24,399 nt of DNA from JAMCXS01 sp964459065 (lineage in GTDB: Bacteria; Acidobacteriota; Terriglobia; UBA7540): contig CAYWMN010000025.1 in assembly GCA_964459065.1 (NCBI GenBank), positions 1-24,399 on the forward strand. Direction: 5' to 3'. Numbering within the stretch: the stretch's first letter is position 1; every line of letters starts with the position of its first letter. Positions 7,115 to 14,556 of this stretch are shown one piece after another. The position numbers and the translations under genes were made by a program. Under the pieces are notes generated by a model that saw only the letters and a list, made by a program, of their open reading frames with translations, made no database searches and was not told the origin of the DNA.

Positions 7115-8932
7115 ATGACAAAACCAATTCGTAACATTGCGATTATCGCGCACGTCGATCACGGCAAAACCACGCTGGTGGACGCCCTGTTGCGCCAGAG
7201 CGGGATCTTCAAAGCCAACCAGGAAGTGGTGGAGCGCGTGATGGACTCCAATGAGCTCGAACGCGAGCGGGGCATCACGATCCTGTCCAAGAACACCGCC
7301 GTCTGGTACAAGGACGTCAAAATTAACATTGTCGATACTCCCGGCCACAGCGATTTCGGCGGAGAAGTGGAGCGTGCCCTCAGGCTGGTGGACGGCGTGC
7401 TGCTGCTGGTTGACTCGAGTGAAGGCCCGCTGCCGCAGACGCGCTACGTCTTGCGCAAGGCGCTGGAAGCCAAGCTGGTCCCCATCGTGGTGATCAATAA
7501 AATCGACCGCTCCGATGCGCGTCCGCAGGAAGTCCTTAACGAAATTTACGACCTCTTTATTGATCTGGACGCTGCCGAAGAGCAGCTTGAGTTTCCCATT
7601 CTATACGCGAACGCCCGCCAGGGTATCGCCAGGAATTCGCTCGACGACCCTTCCGAGACCCTGAAGCCGCTTTTTGAGGCGATTTTGAAGCATCTTCCCG
7701 CGCCCGGCGGCGACCCGGCGGACGTCCTGCAATTGCTGGTGGCCAACCTGGATTACAGCGAGTATCACGGGCGTCTGGCGATTGGGCGTATTTTTTCCGG
7801 CACGCTCAACCGCGGGGACGAAGTGTCGATCGTCAAGCTGGACGGCGCAACCCAGACGACTCACATTACCAAGCTCTACGGTTTCGAGGGGCTCAATCGT
7901 GTTGACATCGACCGGGCCGAGGCCGGCGAGCTTGTGGCCGTTGCGGGCGTGGAGGGCATTACGATCGGGGAGACGGTGACGAGCCTTGATAACCCTCGGG
8001 CAATGGTGCACGTTCCGGTGGACGAACCCACCATCTCCATGATCTTTACCGTGAATACCTCGCCTTTTGCCGGACGCGAGGGCGCCTACGTGACGTCGCG
8101 GCATCTTCGCGACCGCCTTCAAAAGGAACTGCTGACCAACGTTGCCCTGCGCGTGGAAGACACGGAGAGCACGGAATCGTTCAAAGTGCTGGGACGCGGT
8201 GAGTTGCAACTGGCGATTTTAATTGAAACGATGCGGCGGGAGGGATACGAGCTTGCGGTGGGCAAACCCGAAATCGTGACCCGCCAGGTTGACGGCAAGG
8301 TTCAGGAGCCGATTGAGCAGCTCATCATCGATTTGCCCGCGGACTTCGTCGGCGTGCTGATGCAGAAGATCGGCAGCCGCAAAGGCGTTAACACCAAAAT
8401 GGTGGGACATGGAAGGCCCGGCGGCCGGGTGAGGTTGGAGTTTATTATTCCGTCCAGGGGACTGATTGGGCTGCGCAGCGAAATTCTGAAGGACACGCGC
8501 GGCACTGCGGTGATGAATACGCTTTTTGACGGCTACAGCGATTGGCAGGGCGATATTGGCCGGCGGCTGACCGGTTCGCTGGTCGCCGACCGGGCGGGCA
8601 AGTCCACGGCCTACGCCCTGTTCAACCTGCAGGAGCGCGGAGAACTTTTTGTGGGGCCGGGCGTCGATGTTTATGAGGGCATGGTGGTCGGAGAAAACGC
8701 GCGCTGGGACGATATGGACGTCAATGTTATCAAAGAAAAGAAGCAGACCAATATGCGCGCCTCGGTGGCGGATGATGCCGTTCGCCTGGTTCCCCCACGG
8801 CCCCTCAACCTTGAACTCGCCATGGAATTTATTGCCGATGATGAATACGTGGAAGTGACGCCGGATTCCATTCGAGTCCGCAAGAAGATTCTACCGGCCA
8901 ATCAACGTCCCCGCCGCCGGAAGGCGACATAG
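7115..8932 (+). CDS. typA: Translational GTPase TypA/BipA
   Basis: Ribosome-associated GTPase of the EF-G/LepA superfamily, involved in 50S subunit assembly and stress or cold adaptation. It is 605 residues, the normal length. G-domain motifs: AHVDHGKTT (12-20), RERGITI switch I, DTPGHSDFGG switch II and VINKIDR. Domain II, the EF-G-like domains (EDTESTESFKVLGRGELQLAILIETMRREGYEL) and the TypA-specific C-terminal domain (FNLQERGELFVGPGVDVYEGMVVGENAR...DMDVNVIKEKKQTNMRAS) follow. The ATG at 7115 (MTKPIRNIAIIAHVDHG) is preferred over an upstream in-frame TTG at 7100 because it matches the family start. The ribosome site is weak (GGGGCGG). A long structured leader precedes it, and the gene appears to be transcribed alone. 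Confidence 0.97.
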   Translation: MTKPIRNIAIIAHVDHGKTTLVDALLRQSGIFKANQEVVERVMDSNELERERGITILSKNTAVWYKDVKINIVDTPGHSDFGGEVERALRLVDGVLLLVDSSEGPLPQTRYVLRKALEAKLVPIVVINKIDRSDARPQEVLNEIYDLFIDLDAAEEQLEFPILYANARQGIARNSLDDPSETLKPLFEAILKHLPAPGGDPADVLQLLVANLDYSEYHGRLAIGRIFSGTLNRGDEVSIVKLDGATQTTHITKLYGFEGLNRVDIDRAEAGELVAVAGVEGITIGETVTSLDNPRAMVHVPVDEPTISMIFTVNTSPFAGREGAYVTSRHLRDRLQKELLTNVALRVEDTESTESFKVLGRGELQLAILIETMRREGYELAVGKPEIVTRQVDGKVQEPIEQLIIDLPADFVGVLMQKIGSRKGVNTKMVGHGRPGGRVRLEFIIPSRGLIGLRSEILKDTRGTAVMNTLFDGYSDWQGDIGRRLTGSLVADRAGKSTAYALFNLQERGELFVGPGVDVYEGMVVGENARWDDMDVNVIKEKKQTNMRASVADDAVRLVPPRPLNLELAMEFIADDEYVEVTPDSIRVRKKILPANQRPRRRKAT

Positions 8933-8940
8933 CGACGTTC

Positions 8941-8967
8941 GCGGCCGTCCTGGCTACCCGCGGCCGC
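8941..8967. terminator. Hairpin between convergent typA and the PilZ gene
   Basis: GCGGCC (8941-8946) pairs with GGCCGC (8962-8967) across a 15-nt loop, starting 8 nt after the typA stop. There is no T tract. It could act in either direction as a weak terminator. Confidence 0.25.
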
Positions 8968-9064
8968 TACTCTGATCCAATTCGTCAAGCTGTCCATGGA
9001 CCTCCCCGTGGCGACGAGGGAATCTACAGTTCTTCCTGGAGCGGGGAATGACTGGAGGCGTGAG

Positions 9065-9379
9065 TTAGGAATCGAAGGCCTGGGAAGAGGGTTGGAGAAA
9101 TTCAAGGCCGGCTTCGGCCTTCCCGTCAGAACCTACGTCGGCCGACCACACCACCATGCACCGCAACGGAGTCGTCGGGCTTTCGGGTTGGACCAGTTCC
9201 AGGATCTGGCCCGGCTGCAGCGACCCCTTCGACTCGATTCTGGTCCCGTACTGGGAAATATCGACGCTTGTGGCTTCCTGCCAGAGGGTTTCCCCGCCGG
9301 CTTCGACCAACAGGACGACAGCCTTATTTGTTTGTCGGCGTTCAGACCGGCGAAGGCCGGGAACATTTTCTAAAAGCAT
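9065..9379 (-). CDS. Small PilZ-domain protein, predicted c-di-GMP binding
   Basis: A 104-residue single-domain PilZ protein. Both halves of the cyclic-di-GMP binding signature are visible: the arginine cluster RRSERR (10-15, RxxxR pattern) and D40-I-S42-Q-Y-G45 (DxSxxG). The usual beta-barrel pattern follows: GQILELVQPES, LRCMVVWSADV and AEAGLEFL. No output domain is fused, so it probably acts by protein contact. The ATG at 9379 matches the expected N-terminus, but its ribosome site is weak and closely spaced. The gene is convergent with typA and lies 160 nt after a small hypothetical gene on the same strand. Confidence 0.85.
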   Translation of the reverse strand: MLLENVPGLRRSERRQTNKAVVLLVEAGGETLWQEATSVDISQYGTRIESKGSLQPGQILELVQPESPTTPLRCMVVWSADVGSDGKAEAGLEFLQPSSQAFDS

Positions 9380-9461
9380 GACCTTAAGTCTCTTACTGTA
9401 AGCATTAAACTCAAAAGGACTTGCCCGTTTCCGCCTGGGACTCTACTCCTTCGGCCGGGCA

Positions 9462-9479
9462 CCTTGCCATACTGCAAGG
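9462..9479. repeat. 6-bp hairpin between the hypothetical and PilZ genes
   Basis: CCTTGC (9462-9467) and GCAAGG (9474-9479) pair across a 6-nt loop. On the plus strand it is followed by a pyrimidine-rich stretch. It probably marks the end of the leftward transcript of the small upstream gene, but no proper T tract is present on that strand. Confidence 0.25.
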
Positions 9480-9539
9480 CTCTCTTTACTCAATATCGTC
9501 CGGGGGCAATTGAGGAATAGTGTTTTCTTAGGGGCGAGG

Positions 9540-9815
9540 TTAATGCCGCCGGGAACGCTGATGGGATTGAGGCCGCGAAGGAGCGGAACTCTCCCGGCCG
9601 GATTCCGATCGCCGGTATTGCAAGGTCTTTTGGAGGTTCATCCCGAGCTTTTCCATTTCATCGAAGCCTTTGGAGGTAATGTAATAACGCTGGTGGCGTT
9701 CAAACTGTTCAGTCTCCACCCACCCCAGCTTCAAGGAAGCTTCGAGAAAAGCATTGCCCAACGTAAAAGGATTGACCGGTCCTAGATGATTTTCGTTGCC
9801 GCCTTTCGGTTTCAT
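9540..9815 (-). CDS. Small hypothetical protein with a winged-helix-like segment
   Basis: A 91-residue protein of no recognised family. The segment FLEASLKLGWVETEQFERHQRYYITSKGFDEMEKLGMNLQ looks like the helix, wing and final helix of PadR/MarR-like winged-helix proteins (strand-forming RYYITSKGFDEM), but the first helices of such a domain would be missing. The C-terminal 20 residues are Ser/Arg-rich and low in complexity. The ATG at 9815 has TGGAG about 6 nt upstream, and TAGAAT (5/6 match to a -10 box) lies nearby. It is probably a real gene and could be a truncated regulator. Confidence 0.5.
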   Translation of the reverse strand: MKPKGGNENHLGPVNPFTLGNAFLEASLKLGWVETEQFERHQRYYITSKGFDEMEKLGMNLQKTLQYRRSESGRESSAPSRPQSHQRSRRH

Positions 9816-10041
9816 GGAACTCCATTCTAAGTTGTTTTAAGGTATGCTCGGGTACTCAGCGATCCGTGCATTGAAAAACTGAGATGCGGGGGCCCCGGTG
9901 CAGCGATTCCCATCGCGGCAGTTGACCCTTTTATTATGCCACCGTATCCGGTAGCTTTTGCAAGCAGGATATGGCGGGGGCTGTTTTCTTCATCGGGAAG
10001 AAGCCTTGCCGCCGGTTGGCCCCGCCGAAGCCTGGGAATGA

Positions 10042-11136
10042 CTAGCAGACTTTTCCGCGTGCGGCGATGCGCCATGTTCCTTCAACACGCCCTCCGCGGG
10101 TCAGAAAGATTGCATCATGCATGTTGACGCACGCACAGACGTGGTTGGGAATCACCCGGACGACGTCGCCCACGTGAAGGGGGCGGGATGATCGCGTGAT
10201 GTCCAGATAGCCGTGCTCTTCGTTGAGAGCGATCAGAGACGTCGAGGGCGCTTCCACAACGTGTCCGAATCCCGCCGCCGGCCCCGCGTGCAGAGAATCC
10301 GAGGAGAAAGTCTTTGATCCGGCATCGATCATCGCCCGCCCGGAGACGGCGGTTGAGACGACGGTTGTGACAACCTTCACCGCGCAGTCTTCCAGCTGGC
10401 AGAGCCCCTGGTAATAAGTGTTCAGATCGTTGTATGCATAGGTTCCGGGCCGGATTTCCGTGAGCCCGGGCATTTGCTGGGACATAAAAGCCGAGGGAGT
10501 TGAGCCTCCGGAGACGATTTCCACCTCCCTGCCGGCTTGGCTGAAAGCTTCCATGACGCTTGCAAAGCGGGCAGCGACCTTTTGAGTTTCCCGCTCCCGT
10601 TCTTCGGATGTTCCCCAGATGTTTCCCGGGAACGTCATCAGGCCACGGAACCTCGTGCCCGGAAGTTTGTCGATCTTCCGGGCCAGGTCTACGCATTCGG
10701 GTCCGGGCGGCAACCCGCAGCGGCCAAGCCCGGAATCGAACTCCACCAGAATTCCGAACGTAGCGCCCACGGCGTGGGCGGCGCTCGAAAGCGCCTCAGC
10801 CGTCGCTGCGCTATCAAGCGAAACCAGGATTTCCAGGTCGTGCGCCAGCTTCGCGAGGCGTGCAATTTTATCCTGGCCCCAGATCGGGTAGGCCACCAGG
10901 ATTTTGTCAAAGCCCGCCGCCGCCATGACTTCCGCTTCGCCCACCTTGGCGACGGTCAGGCCGACGGCTCCGCGCTCCATCTGCCAGCGAGCGACTTCCG
11001 GAGTTTTATGGGTCTTTGTGTGGGGGCGCAGGCCCAGCCCCTGCTTGCGGCAATAGGCGGCCATCCGGTCCAGGTTCTTTTCAAGAATATCCAGATCGAC
11101 CGTTAAGGCCGGGGTCGGCAGTTCGTAAACGTCCAT
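10042..11136 (-). CDS. D-threonine aldolase / D-serine dehydratase-family PLP enzyme
   Basis: A fold-type III (alanine-racemase-like) PLP enzyme, 364 residues. The N-terminal barrel has the PLP lysine motif RPHTKTHKT, with K41 as the likely Schiff-base residue. It also has AKVGEAEVMAAAGF, FGILVEFDSGLGRCG, VSGGSTPS and EIRPGTYAYND, all typical of the D-TA/DSD1 group. The C-terminal metal site reads PNHVCACVN, with H332 and C334. As I recall, eukaryotic D-serine dehydratase binds Zn through a His-x-Cys pair while characterised D-threonine aldolases use His-x-Asp, so dehydratase-type chemistry is somewhat favoured. The start at 11136 has GAGGAA upstream. The gene follows ridA by 13 nt and is co-transcribed with it. 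Confidence 0.85.
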   Translation of the reverse strand: MDVYELPTPALTVDLDILEKNLDRMAAYCRKQGLGLRPHTKTHKTPEVARWQMERGAVGLTVAKVGEAEVMAAAGFDKILVAYPIWGQDKIARLAKLAHDLEILVSLDSAATAEALSSAAHAVGATFGILVEFDSGLGRCGLPPGPECVDLARKIDKLPGTRFRGLMTFPGNIWGTSEERERETQKVAARFASVMEAFSQAGREVEIVSGGSTPSAFMSQQMPGLTEIRPGTYAYNDLNTYYQGLCQLEDCAVKVVTTVVSTAVSGRAMIDAGSKTFSSDSLHAGPAAGFGHVVEAPSTSLIALNEEHGYLDITRSSRPLHVGDVVRVIPNHVCACVNMHDAIFLTRGGRVEGTWRIAARGKVC

Positions 11137-11149
11137 GGGTTCCTCAAGC

Positions 11150-11542
11150 TTATTTTCGCTTGCGGGTCTTCCTGACCTGCGCGATGCAATCGATTTCCAC
11201 CTTGATCTTGGGCAGGTTGACGCCGACCGTCGTGCGTGCCGGCGGGTCCTTCGGGAAGAACTCGGCGTAGACCTCGTTCATGGCGGCGAAATTCTTCATA
11301 TCAGAAAGAAAGACACCGACACGAACCACATCTTGTAGCGAGCTTCCGGCGGCTTTAAGAATGGTCTGGATGTTCTCCAGAGTCCTTCGGGTTTCGGAAC
11401 GGATATCCCCGTATTCGAATTCATCGGTCGCGGGATTAATCGCCGCCTGGCCGGCGACGAAAACAAAACCGCCCGAGACAATAGCGGGAGAATAGGGTCC
11501 GCGGGGCTGGGGTATTTTCTTGCTTTTAACCACTTTGCGCAT
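11150..11542 (-). CDS. ridA: RidA-family enamine/imine deaminase
   Basis: A 130-residue member of the RidA/YjgF/UK114 family. These trimers hydrolyse reactive 2-aminoacrylate and related enamine/imine products of PLP enzymes. Visible features: PRGPYSPAIVSGGFVFVAGQ (13-32), TRRTLENIQTILKAAGSSLQDVVRV (51-75), the key arginine R103 in PPARTTV, and E116 in VEIDCIA. A Lys/Arg-rich tail ends the protein. A strong GGAGGAG site precedes the ATG at 11542. It lies between an SDR gene (68 nt upstream) and the PLP D-amino-acid enzyme (13 nt downstream), which fits a role in clearing that enzyme's product. Confidence 0.92.
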   Translation of the reverse strand: MRKVVKSKKIPQPRGPYSPAIVSGGFVFVAGQAAINPATDEFEYGDIRSETRRTLENIQTILKAAGSSLQDVVRVGVFLSDMKNFAAMNEVYAEFFPKDPPARTTVGVNLPKIKVEIDCIAQVRKTRKRK

Positions 11543-11610
11543 GGCAACTCCTCCTTGTGAAGATGAGGGTATCTTGCAATTGAAAATCCGTCAGACGACT
11601 GCAGGGTGGC

Positions 11611-12375
11611 TCAGGCTAGCTGGCCTCCATCGACAAACATCAGGATTCCGTTGACATAATCGGCGTCTGAAGAAGCCAGAAAGGTGGCGGGCCCGGCGAT
11701 ATCTTCCGGCTGGCCGATTCGTCCCACTGGAATAAGATTCTTGTACTTGCTGATAAATTTCTTGTTCTTGATCACGGGCTCGGTCAGGCGGGTTCGGATC
11801 AGTCCCGGGCCGATGGCGTTCGAGTTAATCCCCAACGGCCCCAACTCACGTGCCAGAGTTTTGGCCAGCAGGAAAAGTCCCGCTTTGGAGGCGTTATAGG
11901 GTGCGAGACCTGCTTCGGCATCCCAACTGTTGGTGGAGGCCATGAAGACCATTTTGCCCTTGCGCTGCCGGATCATATGAGGCGCCACGGTACGCGCCAC
12001 AAGAAAACCACCCTTCAAGTTGATGTCCAGGGTCGAGTCCCACAGCTTCTCGTCGGTTTCGGTGAAGGGCACCAGCTCGGCGACGCCGGCTACGTACATC
12101 AGGATATCAACGCTGTTGTGCCACTGGATGGTTTTTAAAACCATCCGCTCAACCTGGCTCCGGCGGCGGACGTCGCACGGGACCGTCCGGACCGTCCCGC
12201 CCTCTTGATTGATTTCGCCAGCGGTTTGGGCCATCATGGCGCGGTCAACGTCTCCAATCACCACGCGCGCTCCCTCGCGGGCCAGGCGCACGGCGATGGC
12301 CTTGCCGATGCCTTGTGCTCCGCCTACCACCAGGGCGCTGCGGTCGCTGAAGCGGTTGGGAATATAGTTGGTCAT
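11611..12375 (-). CDS. SDR-family oxidoreductase, first gene of the RidA operon
   Basis: Classical short-chain dehydrogenase of 254 residues. Motifs: GGAQGIG (18-24), D42 after the second strand (NAD preference), N119, catalytic S147, Y160 and K164 (YNASK), and C-terminal GQPEDIAGPATFLASSDADYVNG and VDGG. The structural NNAG motif is changed to YVAG (94-97). The open frame reaches 12744, but the ATG at 12375 gives the standard N-terminus and leaves room for a promoter at 12439-12467. Ribosome site weak (GAAGAA). It heads an SDR-ridA-PLP enzyme operon and is divergent from an amino-acid permease. It may oxidise a hydroxy-acid or amino-alcohol in the same pathway; the substrate is unknown. Confidence 0.9.
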   Translation of the reverse strand: MTNYIPNRFSDRSALVVGGAQGIGKAIAVRLAREGARVVIGDVDRAMMAQTAGEINQEGGTVRTVPCDVRRRSQVERMVLKTIQWHNSVDILMYVAGVAELVPFTETDEKLWDSTLDINLKGGFLVARTVAPHMIRQRKGKMVFMASTNSWDAEAGLAPYNASKAGLFLLAKTLARELGPLGINSNAIGPGLIRTRLTEPVIKNKKFISKYKNLIPVGRIGQPEDIAGPATFLASSDADYVNGILMFVDGGQLA

Positions 12376-12438
12376 GTTCGCAATTTCTTCCGAATCAATT
12401 TGGCAAAAAACTTTTTCGTGCTGAAATGCTCGCCTCTC

Positions 12439-12467
12439 AGTATAATGGCCCGCCAAGAAGCCGTAAA
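12439..12467 (-). promoter_or_regulatory. Candidate sigma-70 promoter for the SDR-ridA-PLP enzyme operon
   Basis: Reading leftward: TTTACG (12467-12462, 4/6 match to -35), a 17-nt spacer, then TATACT (12444-12439, 5/6 match to -10). The predicted start near 12432 gives a leader of about 57 nt. Confidence 0.5.
12441..12446 (+). promoter_or_regulatory. Perfect TATAAT box for the APC permease
   Basis: An exact -10 consensus 41 nt before the chosen start at 12488. No good -35 at 16-18 nt is visible, so an activator may be needed. It overlaps the leftward -10 box by four bases, so the two promoters cannot be occupied together. Confidence 0.45.
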
Positions 12468-12487
12468 GCGCAACAGGGTAATTGAGA

Positions 12488-13843
12488 ATGAAAACCATGG
12501 AAAATGAGTCCACGCAGCAGCGCGTTGAAACGCTGCCCCGGGAAATTGGAATTTGGGGTTCCACGGCCATCGTTGTGGGCAGTATTATCGGGTCAGGAAT
12601 TTTTCTGGTCCCGCATGATGTTGCGCTGCAGGTGGGCGGCGTGGGCGCCCTGTATCTGGTCTGGATTGTCGGCGGCGCGCTGGCGCTGGCGGGCGCGCTT
12701 TCCCTGGGCGAACTGGGCGCCGCCATGCCCGAGGCCGGCGGCATTTACGTCTATCTGCGGGAGTCTTACGGAAAGCTGTTTGCCTTTCTTTACGGCTGGG
12801 GATCGCTGCTGGTGATTGACGCGGGTTCTGCGGCCACTCTCGCGGTGGCCTTTGGGATCTATAGCTCGGGCTTTATTCCCATGTCGCCCCTGGAGCAGAA
12901 ATTGCTGGGCGCCGCGATGATTGTTCTGCTGACCTTCGTGAACATCCTGGGCGTCCGGAAGGGCACGGCGGTCCAAACCATTTTTACGATCGCCAAGCTG
13001 GGCGGGCTGGCTGTCATTATCGGTTGCGCATTTATCCTTCCGCCGGTAGCGCACCACGCTCCTGTTGCCGCCCTGCCGGTGGCTCATACAACCTTGGGTT
13101 CGTTTGGGATCGCGCTGGTGGGAGTGCTCTGGGCCTATCAAGGCTGGCACCAGCTTTCCTATACGGCGGGAGAGGTCAAGAATCCCAGCTGGGTTCTTCC
13201 ACGGGGATTTTTCCTGGGAACGGCCATTATTGTTATTGTCTACCTGGCCGCGAACGCGGCCTACTTGCGGGTCCTTCCTCTGCAGGAGATGGCTCGGCAC
13301 CAGCGGGTGGCAGCGACGGCGATGCTCTGGCTGCTGGGCCCGCACGGCGCGCGGTTTGTTTCAGCGCTCATCCTCTGCTCGATTTTTGGCGCTTTGAATG
13401 GGACTATTCTCACCAGCCCGCGCGTGTACTACGCCATGGCGCGTGACGGGGTGTTCTTCCGGGCCGTGGCCAAAGTTCACCCCCGCTACCGGACTCCTTC
13501 GGTGGCCCTGGCGGTGCTGGGCGGTTGGGCGACGCTGCTGGCGATGAGCGGAACTTTTAAGGAGCTTTATACCTATGTGATTTTCGCGATGTGGATTTTT
13601 TCGGGCGCGGCGGTGGCGGGAGTGATCATTCTGCGGCGCAAGTTGCCCAACCTCCCTCGTCCGTACCGGGTTTGGGGTTACCCCGTCCTGCCCATCGCTT
13701 TCGTGATTGCATCGCTTGCGATCGTCTTGAACACTCTGGTGAGAGAGCCCCTGGAATCCTTCATTGGGCTGGCGATAGTTTTGGCGGGGATTCCCCTGTA
13801 CTTTGTCTGGAGGCGTTGGGACGGCAGGCGTCAAACCCGGTGA
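12488..13843 (+). CDS. APC-superfamily amino-acid permease (LAT/SteT-like)
   Basis: An inner-membrane transporter of 451 residues with about 12 hydrophobic segments. The first carries the substrate-binding signature VVGSIIGSGIFLVP. ALSLGELGAAMPEAGGIYVYLRESYG and LGVRKGTAVQTIFTIAKLGGLAVI are typical of the LAT subgroup of APC amino-acid exchangers. WAYQGWHQLSYTAGEVKNPSWVLPRGFFLGTAII (TM6-7 region) and ARDGVFFRAVAKVHPRYRTPSVAL also fit. Starts at TTG 12482, ATG 12488 and ATG 12497 are all in frame. 12488 is best spaced from CAGGGT (12474-12479). It is divergent from the SDR-ridA-PLP operon and probably imports that operon's amino-acid substrate. Confidence 0.93.
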   Translation: MKTMENESTQQRVETLPREIGIWGSTAIVVGSIIGSGIFLVPHDVALQVGGVGALYLVWIVGGALALAGALSLGELGAAMPEAGGIYVYLRESYGKLFAFLYGWGSLLVIDAGSAATLAVAFGIYSSGFIPMSPLEQKLLGAAMIVLLTFVNILGVRKGTAVQTIFTIAKLGGLAVIIGCAFILPPVAHHAPVAALPVAHTTLGSFGIALVGVLWAYQGWHQLSYTAGEVKNPSWVLPRGFFLGTAIIVIVYLAANAAYLRVLPLQEMARHQRVAATAMLWLLGPHGARFVSALILCSIFGALNGTILTSPRVYYAMARDGVFFRAVAKVHPRYRTPSVALAVLGGWATLLAMSGTFKELYTYVIFAMWIFSGAAVAGVIILRRKLPNLPRPYRVWGYPVLPIAFVIASLAIVLNTLVREPLESFIGLAIVLAGIPLYFVWRRWDGRRQTR

Positions 13844-13937
13844 GCAGAACGGGTGCGGGAATCACCAAAGAATTCGAGCGTTGAGTTGACGGCAAAACCA
13901 GCGAAGAGCCGGCTCCGGGCAGGGGAAACTCCCGCCT

Positions 13938-14534
13938 TTATGAGACACAGACCTCAGCCGTAGTCACCAGCCGCGCCCCAGCCGCGAGCATTTCTTCGAT
14001 GGCCTTTTGGCCTCCCTCTTCAGTGATCGGTTTGATGGCATCGGTGACAATCTCAACGGATTTGTTGCGCTGCCGCAGCGCGAGCACGTCGGCGCGCACG
14101 CAATATTCCGTGGCCACTCCAAACACGATGTAACGCCGCGGGCCCAGAGCTTCCAGGACGGCGTCGAAGTGGGGATTCGCTGCCGAGTCATAAGCGTCCT
14201 TTTCGATGACAATCTGCGGGGGCCACTTGCGAGGAGCGGTGAAGGACGGGGAGTTCCAGGGAATGGTCAGGGCTCCAGGCAACGTTGTTTCCCGGATGCG
14301 CTGTTGGCCCCGGCTGCCAATAACGCAGTGCGGAGGCCATGTTTGGAATTCAGCATCATCAGGGGTGTGCGCATCGGCTGAGGAGAGGACGGGAATGTGT
14401 TGTTCGCGCGCGTACGCCATCAATTGAACGAGGTTTGGGACGATTTCTTCCGCGTGAGGAACATACAGTTTTCCAGCCGGATCCATAAAGTCAATCTGCG
14501 TATCAATGTCCATGAAGACTCGGTCTTGTTTCAC
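13938..14534 (-). CDS. pncA: Nicotinamidase PncA
   Basis: Hydrolyses nicotinamide to nicotinate and ammonia in NAD salvage. From the chosen GTG at 14534 it is 198 residues. The Asp-Lys-Cys triad is complete: D11 (DTQIDFMDPAGKLYVP), K112 (IEKDAYDSAANP) and C145 (FGVATEYCVRADV, with the cis-peptide just before). Metal ligands D54, H56 (SADAH) and H69 (WPPHC) are present; these set nicotinamidases apart from other isochorismatase-like hydrolases. An open frame runs back to 14648, inside pncB. GTG 14534 is preferred because GAGG lies 5 nt upstream; GTG 14540 and ATG 14513 are alternatives. It lies 22 nt after pncB and is surely co-transcribed with it. Confidence 0.9.
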   Translation of the reverse strand: MKQDRVFMDIDTQIDFMDPAGKLYVPHAEEIVPNLVQLMAYAREQHIPVLSSADAHTPDDAEFQTWPPHCVIGSRGQQRIRETTLPGALTIPWNSPSFTAPRKWPPQIVIEKDAYDSAANPHFDAVLEALGPRRYIVFGVATEYCVRADVLALRQRNKSVEIVTDAIKPITEEGGQKAIEEMLAAGARLVTTAEVCVS

Positions 14535-14556
14535 CTGCACCTCATTAGTTCTTGGG

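Noticed and set aside
7601..8209. 202-codon minus-strand frame inside typA
   Set aside because: It is antisense to a fully conserved typA with no motif of its own.
9510..9785. 91-codon plus-strand frame
   Set aside because: It is opposite the small minus-strand gene at 9540-9815, which has a ribosome site and a winged-helix-like pattern; the plus frame has neither.
12376..12744. Upstream extension of the SDR frame over the permease start
   Set aside because: It would overlap the permease coding sequence and the promoter region; standard SDR homology begins at 12375.
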